Positions 8,686 to 17,541 of a stretch of 64,000 nucleotides of DNA are shown one piece after another. Numbering within the stretch: the first letter of the stretch is position 1; every line of letters begins with the position of its first letter. Source of the stretch: Bacteroidota bacterium (GTDB lineage: Bacteria; Bacteroidota; Bacteroidia; Chitinophagales; Saprospiraceae); NCBI GenBank assembly GCA_029781865.1, contig JAKOVW010000079.1, positions 124,001 through 188,000 on the forward strand, in the 5' to 3' direction. The notes under the pieces are model-generated. The model did not search any database. It was not told the origin of the DNA and worked only from the letters and a program-made list of their open reading frames with translations. A program made the translations under genes and the position numbers.

Positions 8686-10149
8686 ATGCGATTGATATTT
8701 TTTAGTATTCTCTTCTGTTATTCTTTTTATGGATTTTCACAATCCGAATTTTGTGGAACATCTGTTAAAGACCAGCAAACTTTGCTGGCCCAGGCAGAAC
8801 AATACAAGTCATTTTCAAAAAGGGATGGCGGTTTTATTTATGTCCCTTTGATGGTTCATAATGTTAGTAATGATAATTCTTCAGGGTTTTATGCACCTTG
8901 GAATTTATTCGAAACGCTTTGTACTTTAAATGAAGACTTTAAACCTTCCGGTATTCAATTTTATCTTGAAAAAGATTTTAATTATATTAAGAACTCAGCC
9001 TGGAATGATCACGCCGAGTTTTCCACAGGTGAGGAAATGATGTATCAAAGCAATGTCCAGAATATGGCAAATTGCTATCTTGTTTCAAATCCAGCAGGTA
9101 ATTGCGGATATTTTACCTATAATGGAGATGGTGTCGCTTTAAGTAAAAGTTGTCTTGGAAAAAGAAGCCATACCTGGGCGCATGAGTTAGGGCACTATTT
9201 TTCATTACCTCATACCTTTTTTGGTTGGGAAGGAATTCAATATTCGTCCAGTAAAAAAACAAGTGAATACCAGTCCAGAGTATTTACTGCAATTGAAAAT
9301 GTCAATCGGGATTATTGCAAGAATCAGGCAGATCGTTTTTGCGATACGGAGCCGGATTACATTAGCAACAGATGGACATGTAATACGGATGGATTCAGTA
9401 ATTCAAAATTATTGGATACCAAAGATTCTACTTTTCGCGTAGACGGTTCTCTTTACATGTCCTATGCAAATGATGATTGCATGAGCCGGTTTTCTTCAGA
9501 ACAGATGGATGCCATGAATAGAAATCTGGATGGTCAAAGATCATACCTGAAGCGTTCAAATGTGGTTCCTAAATATATCAATGTAACCTCTTTTGATTTG
9601 CAATTTCCGGAAGACAGTATGGTGGTGCCAACAAGGCATGTAACTTTTTCCTGGGATAAAGTTCCGAATGCTAAATATTATATACTGCAGATTTCAAGAA
9701 CGGAATCATTCTCAATTATTATTAAAAATTTGCTCCTTAACGAACCAACTACAGAAATTGATTCCTTGATTCAGGGCAAAAATTATTGGTGGCGCGTACG
9801 AGCATTTTCTGAATTTGATTTTTGTGGTGCCGAATCTCAGGTGGGTTTCTTTAAATCTGAACCAATTATAACTTCATTGGATGAAACAAAGGCTGATCAA
9901 TCATATTTGGTTCCCAATCCTGTAAGTTCTTATGGCAATGTGCAGATTAATTTAGTCTCTGCAAACCAAAATGATGCTCAAATTGAAATCAAAGATCTGA
10001 ATGGAAAATCGTTCAGGCCATTTTCTATTATTAATAATCCCAATTCTATTTTGATTAACCTTGGATACTTACCGGAAGGCCTATATTTTTTAACTGCCCG
10101 GTTTGCAACATCATCAAAGGTCTACAAGATGATTGTAAAAAACGATTAA
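8686..10149 (+). CDS. Second secreted M43-like metalloprotease with T9SS C-terminal domain
   Basis: The 487-residue paralogue of the preceding protein has the same architecture: signal peptide (1-19), zinc motif HELGHYFSLPH at 166-176, FCDTEPDY as in the first copy (FCDTPADY), a Met-turn at M258 (YMSYA), a fibronectin-III-like segment near 325-395, and a C-terminal sorting domain. This copy starts the sorting domain with a clear VPNPVSS motif, more canonical than the first. The gene ends in TAA immediately followed by the ATG of sucC, with no spacer. Secreted protease and TCA-cycle enzyme thus share a transcript. Confidence 0.88.
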   Translation: MRLIFFSILFCYSFYGFSQSEFCGTSVKDQQTLLAQAEQYKSFSKRDGGFIYVPLMVHNVSNDNSSGFYAPWNLFETLCTLNEDFKPSGIQFYLEKDFNYIKNSAWNDHAEFSTGEEMMYQSNVQNMANCYLVSNPAGNCGYFTYNGDGVALSKSCLGKRSHTWAHELGHYFSLPHTFFGWEGIQYSSSKKTSEYQSRVFTAIENVNRDYCKNQADRFCDTEPDYISNRWTCNTDGFSNSKLLDTKDSTFRVDGSLYMSYANDDCMSRFSSEQMDAMNRNLDGQRSYLKRSNVVPKYINVTSFDLQFPEDSMVVPTRHVTFSWDKVPNAKYYILQISRTESFSIIIKNLLLNEPTTEIDSLIQGKNYWWRVRAFSEFDFCGAESQVGFFKSEPIITSLDETKADQSYLVPNPVSSYGNVQINLVSANQNDAQIEIKDLNGKSFRPFSIINNPNSILINLGYLPEGLYFLTARFATSSKVYKMIVKND

Positions 10150-11355
10150 ATGAATTTACACGAATACCAGGGCAAGTCTCTTCTGAATAAATTTGATATT
10201 AAGACACAAAGGGGAATTGTTGCCGGCACTTTGGAAGAAGCGATAAGTGCTTATGACAATTTGATCAAGGAAACAGGTACTCAATTTGTAGTTGTAAAAG
10301 CGCAGATTCATGCAGGAGGCAGAGGAAAGGGCGGCGGTGTGAAATTGGCAAAAACCAAAGATGAATTCAGGCAATTTGCCAGTCAGATACTGGGTATGCA
10401 TCTCAAAACGCCACAAACACCTGGTGGTATGGAAGGTCCCGGAAAATTGGTTCAAAAAATTTTAGTGGCAGAGGATTCTTATGCTCCTGATTTTAATAAA
10501 TGTAAAGAATTTTATTTTTCTGTTCTGACGGATCGCGCTTCTCAAAAAAATGTCATCATCTATTCTCCTCAAGGGGGAATGGATATTGAAAAGGTAGCAG
10601 AAGAAACGCCTCACTTGGTATATAAAGAATTTGTAGATCCAGCATTGGGATTTCAGGATTTTCAAGCACGAAAAATTGCGTTTGAGCTTGGCCTGGAAGG
10701 AAAGGCTTTTAAAGAAATGATTCAATTTACCAAAGGATTATACAAGGCATTTGTGCAATTGGATTTAAGCCTAGTGGAAATTAACCCTACACTGCGAAAT
10801 TGCAATGATGAAATTATTGCTGTAGATTGCAAAATTGCATTAGATGAAAATGCTTTGTTTCGACATCCAGAGATTGAAGCCATGAGAGATGAAACGGAAG
10901 AAGATCCTACAGAGGTTGAAGCAAAAGCATTTAACCTTAACTATGTAAAACTCGATGGTAACGTTGGTTGCATGGTTAATGGAGCCGGTCTCGCAATGGC
11001 AACAATGGATATCATTAAATTATCAGGTGGGAGTCCTGCAAATTTTTTGGATGTTGGAGGAACTGCAGATGCCAACCGCGTCGAACAAGCTTTCCGGATT
11101 ATTTTGAAAGATCATTCTGTAAAAGCAATTCTCGTTAATATTTTTGGTGGTATCGTTCGTTGTGATCGTGTAGCCCAGGGAATTGTAGATGCGTATAAAA
11201 ATATGGGAAATATCCAGGTGCCAATCATCGTCAGGCTGCAAGGAACAAATGCAGAAATAGCTAAAAAAATGATTGATGAATCTGGCCTTGAGGTTCATTC
11301 AGCCATATTACTTCAGGAAGCAGCAGATTTAGTAAAAAAAGTACTGGCAGATTAA
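10150..11355 (+). CDS. sucC: Succinate--CoA ligase beta subunit
   Basis: SucC is the nucleotide-binding beta subunit of the TCA-cycle enzyme that couples succinyl-CoA cleavage to ADP or GDP phosphorylation. The 401-residue protein starts with the classic NLHEYQGK and has an ATP-grasp domain with GGRGKGGGV near 57-65. The C-terminal CoA-ligase domain has the GGTAD and NIFGGI motifs. The alpha subunit (sucD) is not in this window. The gene abuts its upstream neighbour (protease) and its downstream neighbour (xseA) with no intervening base, suggesting translational coupling. Confidence 0.96.
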   Translation: MNLHEYQGKSLLNKFDIKTQRGIVAGTLEEAISAYDNLIKETGTQFVVVKAQIHAGGRGKGGGVKLAKTKDEFRQFASQILGMHLKTPQTPGGMEGPGKLVQKILVAEDSYAPDFNKCKEFYFSVLTDRASQKNVIIYSPQGGMDIEKVAEETPHLVYKEFVDPALGFQDFQARKIAFELGLEGKAFKEMIQFTKGLYKAFVQLDLSLVEINPTLRNCNDEIIAVDCKIALDENALFRHPEIEAMRDETEEDPTEVEAKAFNLNYVKLDGNVGCMVNGAGLAMATMDIIKLSGGSPANFLDVGGTADANRVEQAFRIILKDHSVKAILVNIFGGIVRCDRVAQGIVDAYKNMGNIQVPIIVRLQGTNAEIAKKMIDESGLEVHSAILLQEAADLVKKVLAD

Positions 11356-12600
11356 TTGGAAAGCTTCAGCCTCGGAAGATTAAATCTCTATATCAGGAGA
11401 GTTATTACGCTCAATTTTCAAGAGCTCATTTGGGTTTCTGCAGAACTACTCAATCTTAAAGAAAAAAATGGTCATGTTTATCTTGAATTAACTGAAAAGG
11501 ATGATCAGGGGAATATTACTGCGCAAAACGCTGCGGTCATCTGGAAAAATACTTTTATTCAAATAAAAGACTTACTTACTGGTAATATAGATCAAATTCT
11601 AAGAGAAGGCAATGAGGTGAGACTTCTTGTTGCTGTAGATTACTCCGTGCGATACGGATTGAAATTATTCGTGCAAGGTATAGACGCTTCATATACAATG
11701 GGTAAAATTGCCCAGGCCAGATTACACACTATTGAAAAACTAAAAAGTGAGTCATTGTGGCAAAAAAACAAGGCAGTACCAATGCCTGTTGCTATTCAAA
11801 ACATAGCAATAATAGCCAGTAAAGGAAGTGCAGGCTTGGTTGATTTTCAAAATCATTTGATTGAAAATCAATATAATTACACGTTTAATTGCCATTTGTA
11901 TAATGTGTCTGTTCAAGGTGCTAATACAACAGATGACATCTGCAAGGCTTTCGAAAAATTGAATAAAAGCAAAAGTAAATTTGATATAGTAGTGTTAATT
12001 CGAGGTGGCGGATCCAAGCATGATCTGCTTGAGTTTGATCATTATAATATAGCCAGGGAAATCAGCTTGATGAAAATACCGGTATTAACGGGTATCGGGC
12101 ATTTTGTCGACGAAAGTATAGCTGATCTTTCTGCGTATCAATCTTTGAAAACGCCAACGGCTGTTGCCGATTACATACTTTCAAAAAACCACGAATTTGA
12201 ATTGCAATTATCTTACTTAATGGAATCTGTTGTAGAGCTGGTTAAACAATTTGTATCTACTTCCTTATACCGGTTTTCGATTCTTCAAAAGGATTTAAAT
12301 TTGACCACAAAACTGAAGACCAAGGATTATCAGAATGAATTGACAACGATGATGTTTCTAGCGCGTGATCAAATCAGACAAATTGGATTTAATGAATCTA
12401 AAAAAGTGATGAACTTCAATTCCTTATTAACATCTAATGATCCAAACTTAATTTTGCAAAAGGGCTATTCCCTCACCTATAAAAATAATACTTTGCTATC
12501 CAAATGTGATCTGATAGAAGTCGGAGATGAAATTAAGACGGTTTACAAAAATGGAACGATAACCAGTAATATTAATAAAGCATGGGAACAAAAAAATTAA
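11356..12600 (+). CDS. xseA: Exodeoxyribonuclease VII large subunit
   Basis: XseA is the catalytic subunit of exonuclease VII, which trims single-stranded DNA from both ends and acts in repair. The 414-residue protein has the N-terminal OB-fold (about 1-110), the central catalytic region with IRGGGS and the GIGHFVDES segment, and a coiled-coil C-terminal part. The start is TTG, placed directly after the sucC stop. This start fits the family's N-terminal pattern (L-x-x-Y-I-R-R), and no ATG is available nearby. It overlaps xseB by 19 bases. Confidence 0.93.
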   Translation: MESFSLGRLNLYIRRVITLNFQELIWVSAELLNLKEKNGHVYLELTEKDDQGNITAQNAAVIWKNTFIQIKDLLTGNIDQILREGNEVRLLVAVDYSVRYGLKLFVQGIDASYTMGKIAQARLHTIEKLKSESLWQKNKAVPMPVAIQNIAIIASKGSAGLVDFQNHLIENQYNYTFNCHLYNVSVQGANTTDDICKAFEKLNKSKSKFDIVVLIRGGGSKHDLLEFDHYNIAREISLMKIPVLTGIGHFVDESIADLSAYQSLKTPTAVADYILSKNHEFELQLSYLMESVVELVKQFVSTSLYRFSILQKDLNLTTKLKTKDYQNELTTMMFLARDQIRQIGFNESKKVMNFNSLLTSNDPNLILQKGYSLTYKNNTLLSKCDLIEVGDEIKTVYKNGTITSNINKAWEQKN

Positions 12601-12773
12601 GTTATAAGGAAGCTTATGATCAGCTTCAGGCTATATGTACTAGGATTCAGGAAGATTTAATACCTATTGAGCAACTTCCTGAAGAAATTCAAAAGGCAAA
12701 ATATTTAGTAAATTACTGCCAGGATCTTTTGCGCAAAGTGGAAACTGAACTAAATAATGTAGAGGAGGAATAA
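12582..12773 (+). CDS. xseB: Exodeoxyribonuclease VII small subunit
   Basis: This 63-residue helical protein matches the small subunit, many copies of which coat the large subunit's helix. The pattern Y-x-E-A-Y-D-Q-L-Q-x-I near the N-terminus and an acidic C-terminal tail are typical. It overlaps the 3' end of xseA in another frame, the usual arrangement, and converges on the LptF/LptG gene six bases away. Confidence 0.9.
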   Translation: MGTKKLSYKEAYDQLQAICTRIQEDLIPIEQLPEEIQKAKYLVNYCQDLLRKVETELNNVEEE

Positions 12774-12779
12774 TCCAAG

Positions 12780-14252
12780 TCAGGTTTTTTTATTAGGACG
12801 CAGCAAATTTTTAACAAACAATTTCAAATCTTCCAATGCATTTCTGTCCCGCATCGCTGTCCATGTTAGGAAGACACCGGGAATCATCAGTATAGCACAA
12901 GGCAACCAAGCTGCCCAAACAGTTTGTATTCTTAATCCCTCTGTGAGGCGTTTACAAAAGGTATTTAATAATATGTAAGTTACAAATACAAGAATACAAA
13001 TAATCAATGGATAACCATATCCACCCTTTCTGACAATAGCACCCAATGGAGCGCCAATGAATATAAAAAGTAAGCAAACTGCAGCTAGTGAATATTTGAT
13101 ATGCAATTCGTATTCAAATTTTGATTTTTGAACTTTGACGTTAAACTTGTCGTTTTCTTCATTTTTGCGTTCGTTTTCAAGAATATCCAGATTGCTTTTA
13201 ACTTTTGGACTGAGTATTCTACGCAATGAATCGCCCCCTTCATCCCATTCGCAAACCAAGCTGTCAATCAATTTGCGGGAAGTGCCGGAGTATAAATTTT
13301 TATAGATAAAATCATTTTTTGATGAATTTACCGGGGTTGTTTCTCTTTGTATGACATTGCTAATATAGTTCAGTAAACTTTTTTTTCTTTTGTTCAGACT
13401 GACTGTAATACTATCAATTTCCACCCTAAGCTGCTGACTGTTTTTCATTCTTTTGTCATTTTTAAAAAGGTCTTCATCCGTCCGGTCCAGGGCAAATTCA
13501 CTCAAGTCAAACACTTTGGTTAATTCGCGAAATTGAGTTCTTATATATGGGTATTTTGATTTTGAAGATTTGTTATTCCCGGGATCCTGGTAAAAAATTC
13601 CATTATATAAAATCATGACCAGGTATTTCTGGTGAGAAGTAACAAACATAGTACCTGTCTTGGCGGAAATTATAGATTTTTCACCGTTTGTTTCAGAATT
13701 ACTATGGTCATAAATCAAAATGTCTTTTATATCTCTGCCATTTGAACTTTTATCTCCTATGCGTATGATATAACCATAAAAGTCTTCATTAAAAATAGCT
13801 TCATCCAGTCCTAAAGTTGGTTTCTGTCGTTTTAAATCATGCAACCGGCTTAAATATTTTAAATTCGATCTTGGGATAATGTAATCAGAACAGATCCAGG
13901 AAAACAATGCAACGGTAAATGACAGTATTATTAAAGGCATCATTATTCGGAACAACGAAATACCTGCAGATTTCATACTGGATAATTCATATTGTTCAGC
14001 CAGATTCCCAAATAAAAACACTCCTGCCAATAACACGCCAATCGGCAGTGCCAAAGGAGTTAACGAAAAACTTAAATAAAATAAAAACTCGAGAATGACA
14101 AGGATGCCCGCTCCCTTTCCAATGATATCATCTATGTAGAGCCAAAATACCTGCATCACAAGTACGAACAAGGCCATTAGAAATGAGACAAAAAAGGGAG
14201 GAACAAAACCCTTCATTAACATCATATCTAATTTCTTTATTTTCAATCTCAT
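12780..14252 (-). CDS. LptF/LptG family lipopolysaccharide export permease
   Basis: A 490-residue inner-membrane protein of the YjgP/YjgQ family, which with LptB extracts lipopolysaccharide from the inner membrane. It has three N-terminal membrane helices (about 15-35, 55-80, 100-125), a large periplasmic beta-jellyroll-like domain with an inserted charged helical stretch (about 265-355), and three C-terminal helices. The family N-terminus (K-K-L-D-x-x-x-x-K-x-F) is present. Whether this is the LptF or the LptG partner cannot be decided. Other lpt genes are not nearby. Confidence 0.9.
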   Translation of the reverse strand: MRLKIKKLDMMLMKGFVPPFFVSFLMALFVLVMQVFWLYIDDIIGKGAGILVILEFLFYLSFSLTPLALPIGVLLAGVFLFGNLAEQYELSSMKSAGISLFRIMMPLIILSFTVALFSWICSDYIIPRSNLKYLSRLHDLKRQKPTLGLDEAIFNEDFYGYIIRIGDKSSNGRDIKDILIYDHSNSETNGEKSIISAKTGTMFVTSHQKYLVMILYNGIFYQDPGNNKSSKSKYPYIRTQFRELTKVFDLSEFALDRTDEDLFKNDKRMKNSQQLRVEIDSITVSLNKRKKSLLNYISNVIQRETTPVNSSKNDFIYKNLYSGTSRKLIDSLVCEWDEGGDSLRRILSPKVKSNLDILENERKNEENDKFNVKVQKSKFEYELHIKYSLAAVCLLFIFIGAPLGAIVRKGGYGYPLIICILVFVTYILLNTFCKRLTEGLRIQTVWAAWLPCAILMIPGVFLTWTAMRDRNALEDLKLFVKNLLRPNKKT

Positions 14253-14341
14253 TGCGTTCTGGAATTGCTACTGATTTGCAATTCTGATTTAGTTGAACAT
14301 TTTATCCGATGCACATAGTAATATTGAAATGTAACTATATC

Positions 14342-14746
14342 TTAAAAATGTTTAATGAAATAATCAATTTTGAATTTTTTTAACTTCATAACCTGGGGAT
14401 TATTCGGATGATTAGCATTAAAGGTGTCAACAACTACGGAATAATATTCAGATTCAGGGAAATTATATTTGTGACAATTATCGAATCCTAATTTTTTTAA
14501 TTTGCTAACCTGGCTATCTGCGTTTTTGGGAATCAGGTACGAGCCGGCAATAATATAATATTTGATACTTGCATTTGTACTGTCTTTCGCTTTGATCGTG
14601 TCGGAGGCATATAAACTAGTTTGCACTAGATTGATTTCAGAATTCCATGTGAATCCGACTGAAGACAGAACAGGTGTTTGTAATGAATGGAATTGCTTTG
14701 AAAAGTGAAGAAGGGAAAGCAAACTAAATAAAGTAACCATGTACAT
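14342..14746 (-). CDS. SPOR-domain-like membrane-anchored protein
   Basis: A 134-residue protein: a short N-terminal membrane or signal segment (about 1-17), a linker, then a C-terminal region of about 75 residues. That region has the SPOR pattern: a strand Y-Y-I-I-A-G-S-Y, a helix with K-L-K-K-L-G-F, then a strand Y-Y-S-V-V-V-D-T-F. SPOR domains bind denuded glycan strands at division sites. The in-frame upstream TTG at 14770 would sit on the candidate promoter, so I use the ATG at 14744-14746. It is divergent from fmt. Confidence 0.65.
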   Translation of the reverse strand: MYMVTLFSLLSLLHFSKQFHSLQTPVLSSVGFTWNSEINLVQTSLYASDTIKAKDSTNASIKYYIIAGSYLIPKNADSQVSKLKKLGFDNCHKYNFPESEYYSVVVDTFNANHPNNPQVMKLKKFKIDYFIKHF

Positions 14747-14767
14747 AATAACCAGTCGAATAACGTG

Positions 14768-14775
14768 CAAAACTA
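14768..14775 (-). promoter_or_regulatory. Candidate -7 element for the SPOR-like gene
   Basis: The minus strand reads TAGTTTTG, identical to the mdh element and a full match to TAnnTTTG. The predicted start near 14761 precedes the ATG at 14746 by about 15 bases and helps decide that start. Confidence 0.45.
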
Positions 14776-14827
14776 TGGCTAAATTAATAAATATGACCGT
14801 ATTTTGCGTAATAATATCGTAAAGAAA

Positions 14828-15727
14828 ATGAAAATAGTATATATGGGCACCCCTGACTTCGCGATACCATCTCTGGAGGCCTTATTGACTAAGCATAATG
14901 TATTAGGGGTAGTAACGGCCGCTGATAAACCGGCTGGCAGAGGCCATCATTTGCAAAGTTCTCCAATCAAATTATTTGCACAAAATCACAATATTCCGGT
15001 CTTTCAACCTAAAAATTTAAAAAGCACTCAATTTTATACTCGCTTGAAAAAATTGAATGCGGATATATTCGTTGTTGTTGCCTTCAGGATGTTACCTGAA
15101 GTAATCTGGTCAATGCCCAAATATGGAACTTTAAATTTACATGCTTCTTTGTTGCCTAAATACAGAGGTGCAGCTCCGATTCAAAGAGCAATAATGAATG
15201 GAGAAAACGAGACAGGATTAACTGTATTTAAGCTGAATCATCATATTGACACCGGTGATATCCTCATTCAATCTAAAATGAAGATTGGTCCGGATGAGAC
15301 GGGCGGCGAACTCCATGATCGTATGATGAATAAAGGCGGAGAATTATTATTAAAAAGCCTGGATCTGATACAACAAAATGAGCTCGTTTATATTCCCCAA
15401 AACGATTCTGACAAGTCAGATGCTCCAAAATTATTTAGAGAAGATTGTGAAATTCAATGGACACGGACGGTTGATGAAGTATATAATCACATACGGGCCC
15501 TTATTCCCTACCCTTGTGCATGGTCCAGTTATAAAGGGCAATCATTTAAGATTTGCAAATGTCGCAAGCACCCTGAGAATTCTGTGGATGCCGCTGGTAC
15601 TTTTGTATTTAAGAATAAGCAAATGCTTGTAGCCTGCCTGGATGGGCACATTGAAATTCTCGAAATACAGCCAAATGGCAAGCGCATAATGAGTGCATCA
15701 GAGTTTATAAATGGACTTAAGCTGTAA
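14828..15727 (+). CDS. fmt: Methionyl-tRNA formyltransferase
   Basis: Fmt formylates the methionine on initiator tRNA with 10-formyl-THF before translation starts. The 299-residue protein begins MKIVYMGTPDF, the classic family start, so I use the ATG at 14828 rather than an in-frame codon 24 bases upstream. The formyl-THF site NLHASLLPKYRGAAPIQ (about 106-122) carries the catalytic N and H, and DTGDIL follows. The C-terminal tRNA-binding OB domain (about 205-299) is complete. The gene converges on the double ABC ATPase two bases away. Confidence 0.96.
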   Translation: MKIVYMGTPDFAIPSLEALLTKHNVLGVVTAADKPAGRGHHLQSSPIKLFAQNHNIPVFQPKNLKSTQFYTRLKKLNADIFVVVAFRMLPEVIWSMPKYGTLNLHASLLPKYRGAAPIQRAIMNGENETGLTVFKLNHHIDTGDILIQSKMKIGPDETGGELHDRMMNKGGELLLKSLDLIQQNELVYIPQNDSDKSDAPKLFREDCEIQWTRTVDEVYNHIRALIPYPCAWSSYKGQSFKICKCRKHPENSVDAAGTFVFKNKQMLVACLDGHIEILEIQPNGKRIMSASEFINGLKL

Positions 15728-15729
15728 AT

Positions 15730-17442
15730 CTAATCTTCCTTAGGTACTGAAGCCAGTAGTGATTTAGTATATTCTGATTTGGGTCTGAGAATGATGTCTT
15801 CGCAATTTCCAATTTCAATAATTTCGCCGTTTTTCATAACAGCTATGCGGTCTGCAATGAAATTTACTACCGATAAGTCATGCGAAATAAATAGATAACT
15901 CAATGCATATTGATCTTTTAAGTCTTGTAAAAGATTTAGAATCTGGGCCTGAATGGATACATCAAGGGCGGAGACAGGTTCATCACAAATAATAAATTTA
16001 GGTTGAACGGATAAGGCTCTGGCAATGCAAATTCGTTGCCTTTGACCACCTGAAAATTGATGAGGATATCTGTCAAAATGATCCGCCGATAATCCTACTG
16101 TTTCCAGTAATTGAATGGCCAGCGTTTTGCGTTGATTATAATTCTGTTGAATTTTATGAACTACCATTGGTTCAATCAATGCGTTTCCAATAGTTTGCTT
16201 TGGATTCAGGGAAGAATAAGGATCCTGAAAAATGATTTGCAGATCCTTACGAAATGGTCGCCAGTCTTCCTTATGCAATTCAGTCAATTCAGTATTATTA
16301 TACTTAATTGAACCAGAATCCGCTTTGATCAGATTTAAAATAGCTTTTCCCGTCGTGGACTTTCCACTACCGGACTCTCCTACCAGCCCGAGTGTTTCTC
16401 CTTTTCTTATTGAAAAATTGACATTATTTACTGCCTTATGTACTTTTCTTGTACGCTGAAAAAATCCATGTGTATTATGATAGTGAACATTTAAATTTTT
16501 AATTGTCAAAAAATCCTGTTGCGCCTCCAGTGCCTTTAGTTTTTTATCAATATCGCTTTGTGAAATTCTCATTGAATCCGTATCTTGATTAAATGAAGAA
16601 TCTGCAGTATAAAAATCACTAAGTGTGTTCAATCTTTTAACCTTATGATTTAAGGGTGGTCTGCAACTGATCAGACCCCTGGTATACATTTCCTTAGGGG
16701 TTTTAAATACTTCCTTGGTATCACCAGCCTCTACAATCCTGCCCCGATGCATAATAACCGTTTGATCACAAAAGTCCTTTATAAGTCCAAGATCATGGCT
16801 AATGAATAGAATGGATAACTTCAGTTCTTCTTTTAATTGTTTCAACAGATCGATGATATGTTTTTGCAAAGTGACATCAAGGGCAGTAGTTGGTTCATCT
16901 GCAATGATTAATTGAGGATTGCAGGAAATTGCCATAGCGATAAGTACTCGTTGCAGCTGACCCCCTGATAATTGAAATGGATAAGAATTGTATATCCGTT
17001 CGGTATCTTCCAGGCCAACCCGATGAAAGCATTCTAATACGCGTTGTCTGATTTGTATTCCAGAACCAAAATGATGCGCAAGTAGTCCCTCAGAGGCCTG
17101 AAATCCGCATTTAAGCAACGGATTTAAAGCAGACATAGGTTCCTGGAAAATGAAGGATATTTTAGCTCCTCTGTAAATACGAATCTGGTCTTCAGCGAGA
17201 GCTAATAAATCGACTTGTTGGTCGTTTTCATGCCAGAGTATCTTACCTGAGGCATATTTGGCATTACGGTCTAAAAGCTTTAATATGGATAATGCACTTA
17301 CTGTTTTACCGGAACCGGATTCTCCGGCAATACCAAGAATACTATTCTTTTCCACCACAAAATTCAAACCATCAACAACTCTGGTGACGGATTTTTGTTG
17401 TTTGTATTCAACACAAAGGTTTTGAACTTCCAGCAGTTTCAT
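15730..17442 (-). CDS. Peptide-type ABC transporter, two fused ATP-binding domains
   Basis: The 570-residue protein holds two complete ABC ATPases in tandem, like GsiA/YejF and fused DppD-DppF. Domain 1 (about 1-260) has GESGSGKT, signature LSGGQLQRV and a Walker B ending in DEPTTALD. Domain 2 (about 305-570) has GESGSGKST, signature FSGGQRQRI and a Walker B ending in DEPVSALD. Such proteins power uptake or export of oligopeptides, glutathione or related solutes. No permease or binding-protein gene is adjacent, so the partner must be encoded elsewhere. The substrate is not readable. Confidence 0.9.
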   Translation of the reverse strand: MKLLEVQNLCVEYKQQKSVTRVVDGLNFVVEKNSILGIAGESGSGKTVSALSILKLLDRNAKYASGKILWHENDQQVDLLALAEDQIRIYRGAKISFIFQEPMSALNPLLKCGFQASEGLLAHHFGSGIQIRQRVLECFHRVGLEDTERIYNSYPFQLSGGQLQRVLIAMAISCNPQLIIADEPTTALDVTLQKHIIDLLKQLKEELKLSILFISHDLGLIKDFCDQTVIMHRGRIVEAGDTKEVFKTPKEMYTRGLISCRPPLNHKVKRLNTLSDFYTADSSFNQDTDSMRISQSDIDKKLKALEAQQDFLTIKNLNVHYHNTHGFFQRTRKVHKAVNNVNFSIRKGETLGLVGESGSGKSTTGKAILNLIKADSGSIKYNNTELTELHKEDWRPFRKDLQIIFQDPYSSLNPKQTIGNALIEPMVVHKIQQNYNQRKTLAIQLLETVGLSADHFDRYPHQFSGGQRQRICIARALSVQPKFIICDEPVSALDVSIQAQILNLLQDLKDQYALSYLFISHDLSVVNFIADRIAVMKNGEIIEIGNCEDIILRPKSEYTKSLLASVPKED

Positions 17443-17499
17443 CCTGCAAATTAAAATAGAATTTTGAAATTTGCTTCTATTGTTTTAAATCTGGCTAAC

Positions 17500-17507
17500 T
17501 AAATTTG
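17500..17507 (+). promoter_or_regulatory. Candidate -7 element for the AsmA-like gene
   Basis: TAAATTTG is a full match to TAnnTTTG. An ATTG at 17479-17482, 17 bases upstream, could be the -33 element. A start near 17514 gives a leader of about 28 bases to the ATG at 17542. Confidence 0.5.
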
Positions 17508-17541
17508 TTGTTATTGCAAAGTCACCTTTTAACCTGTTATT

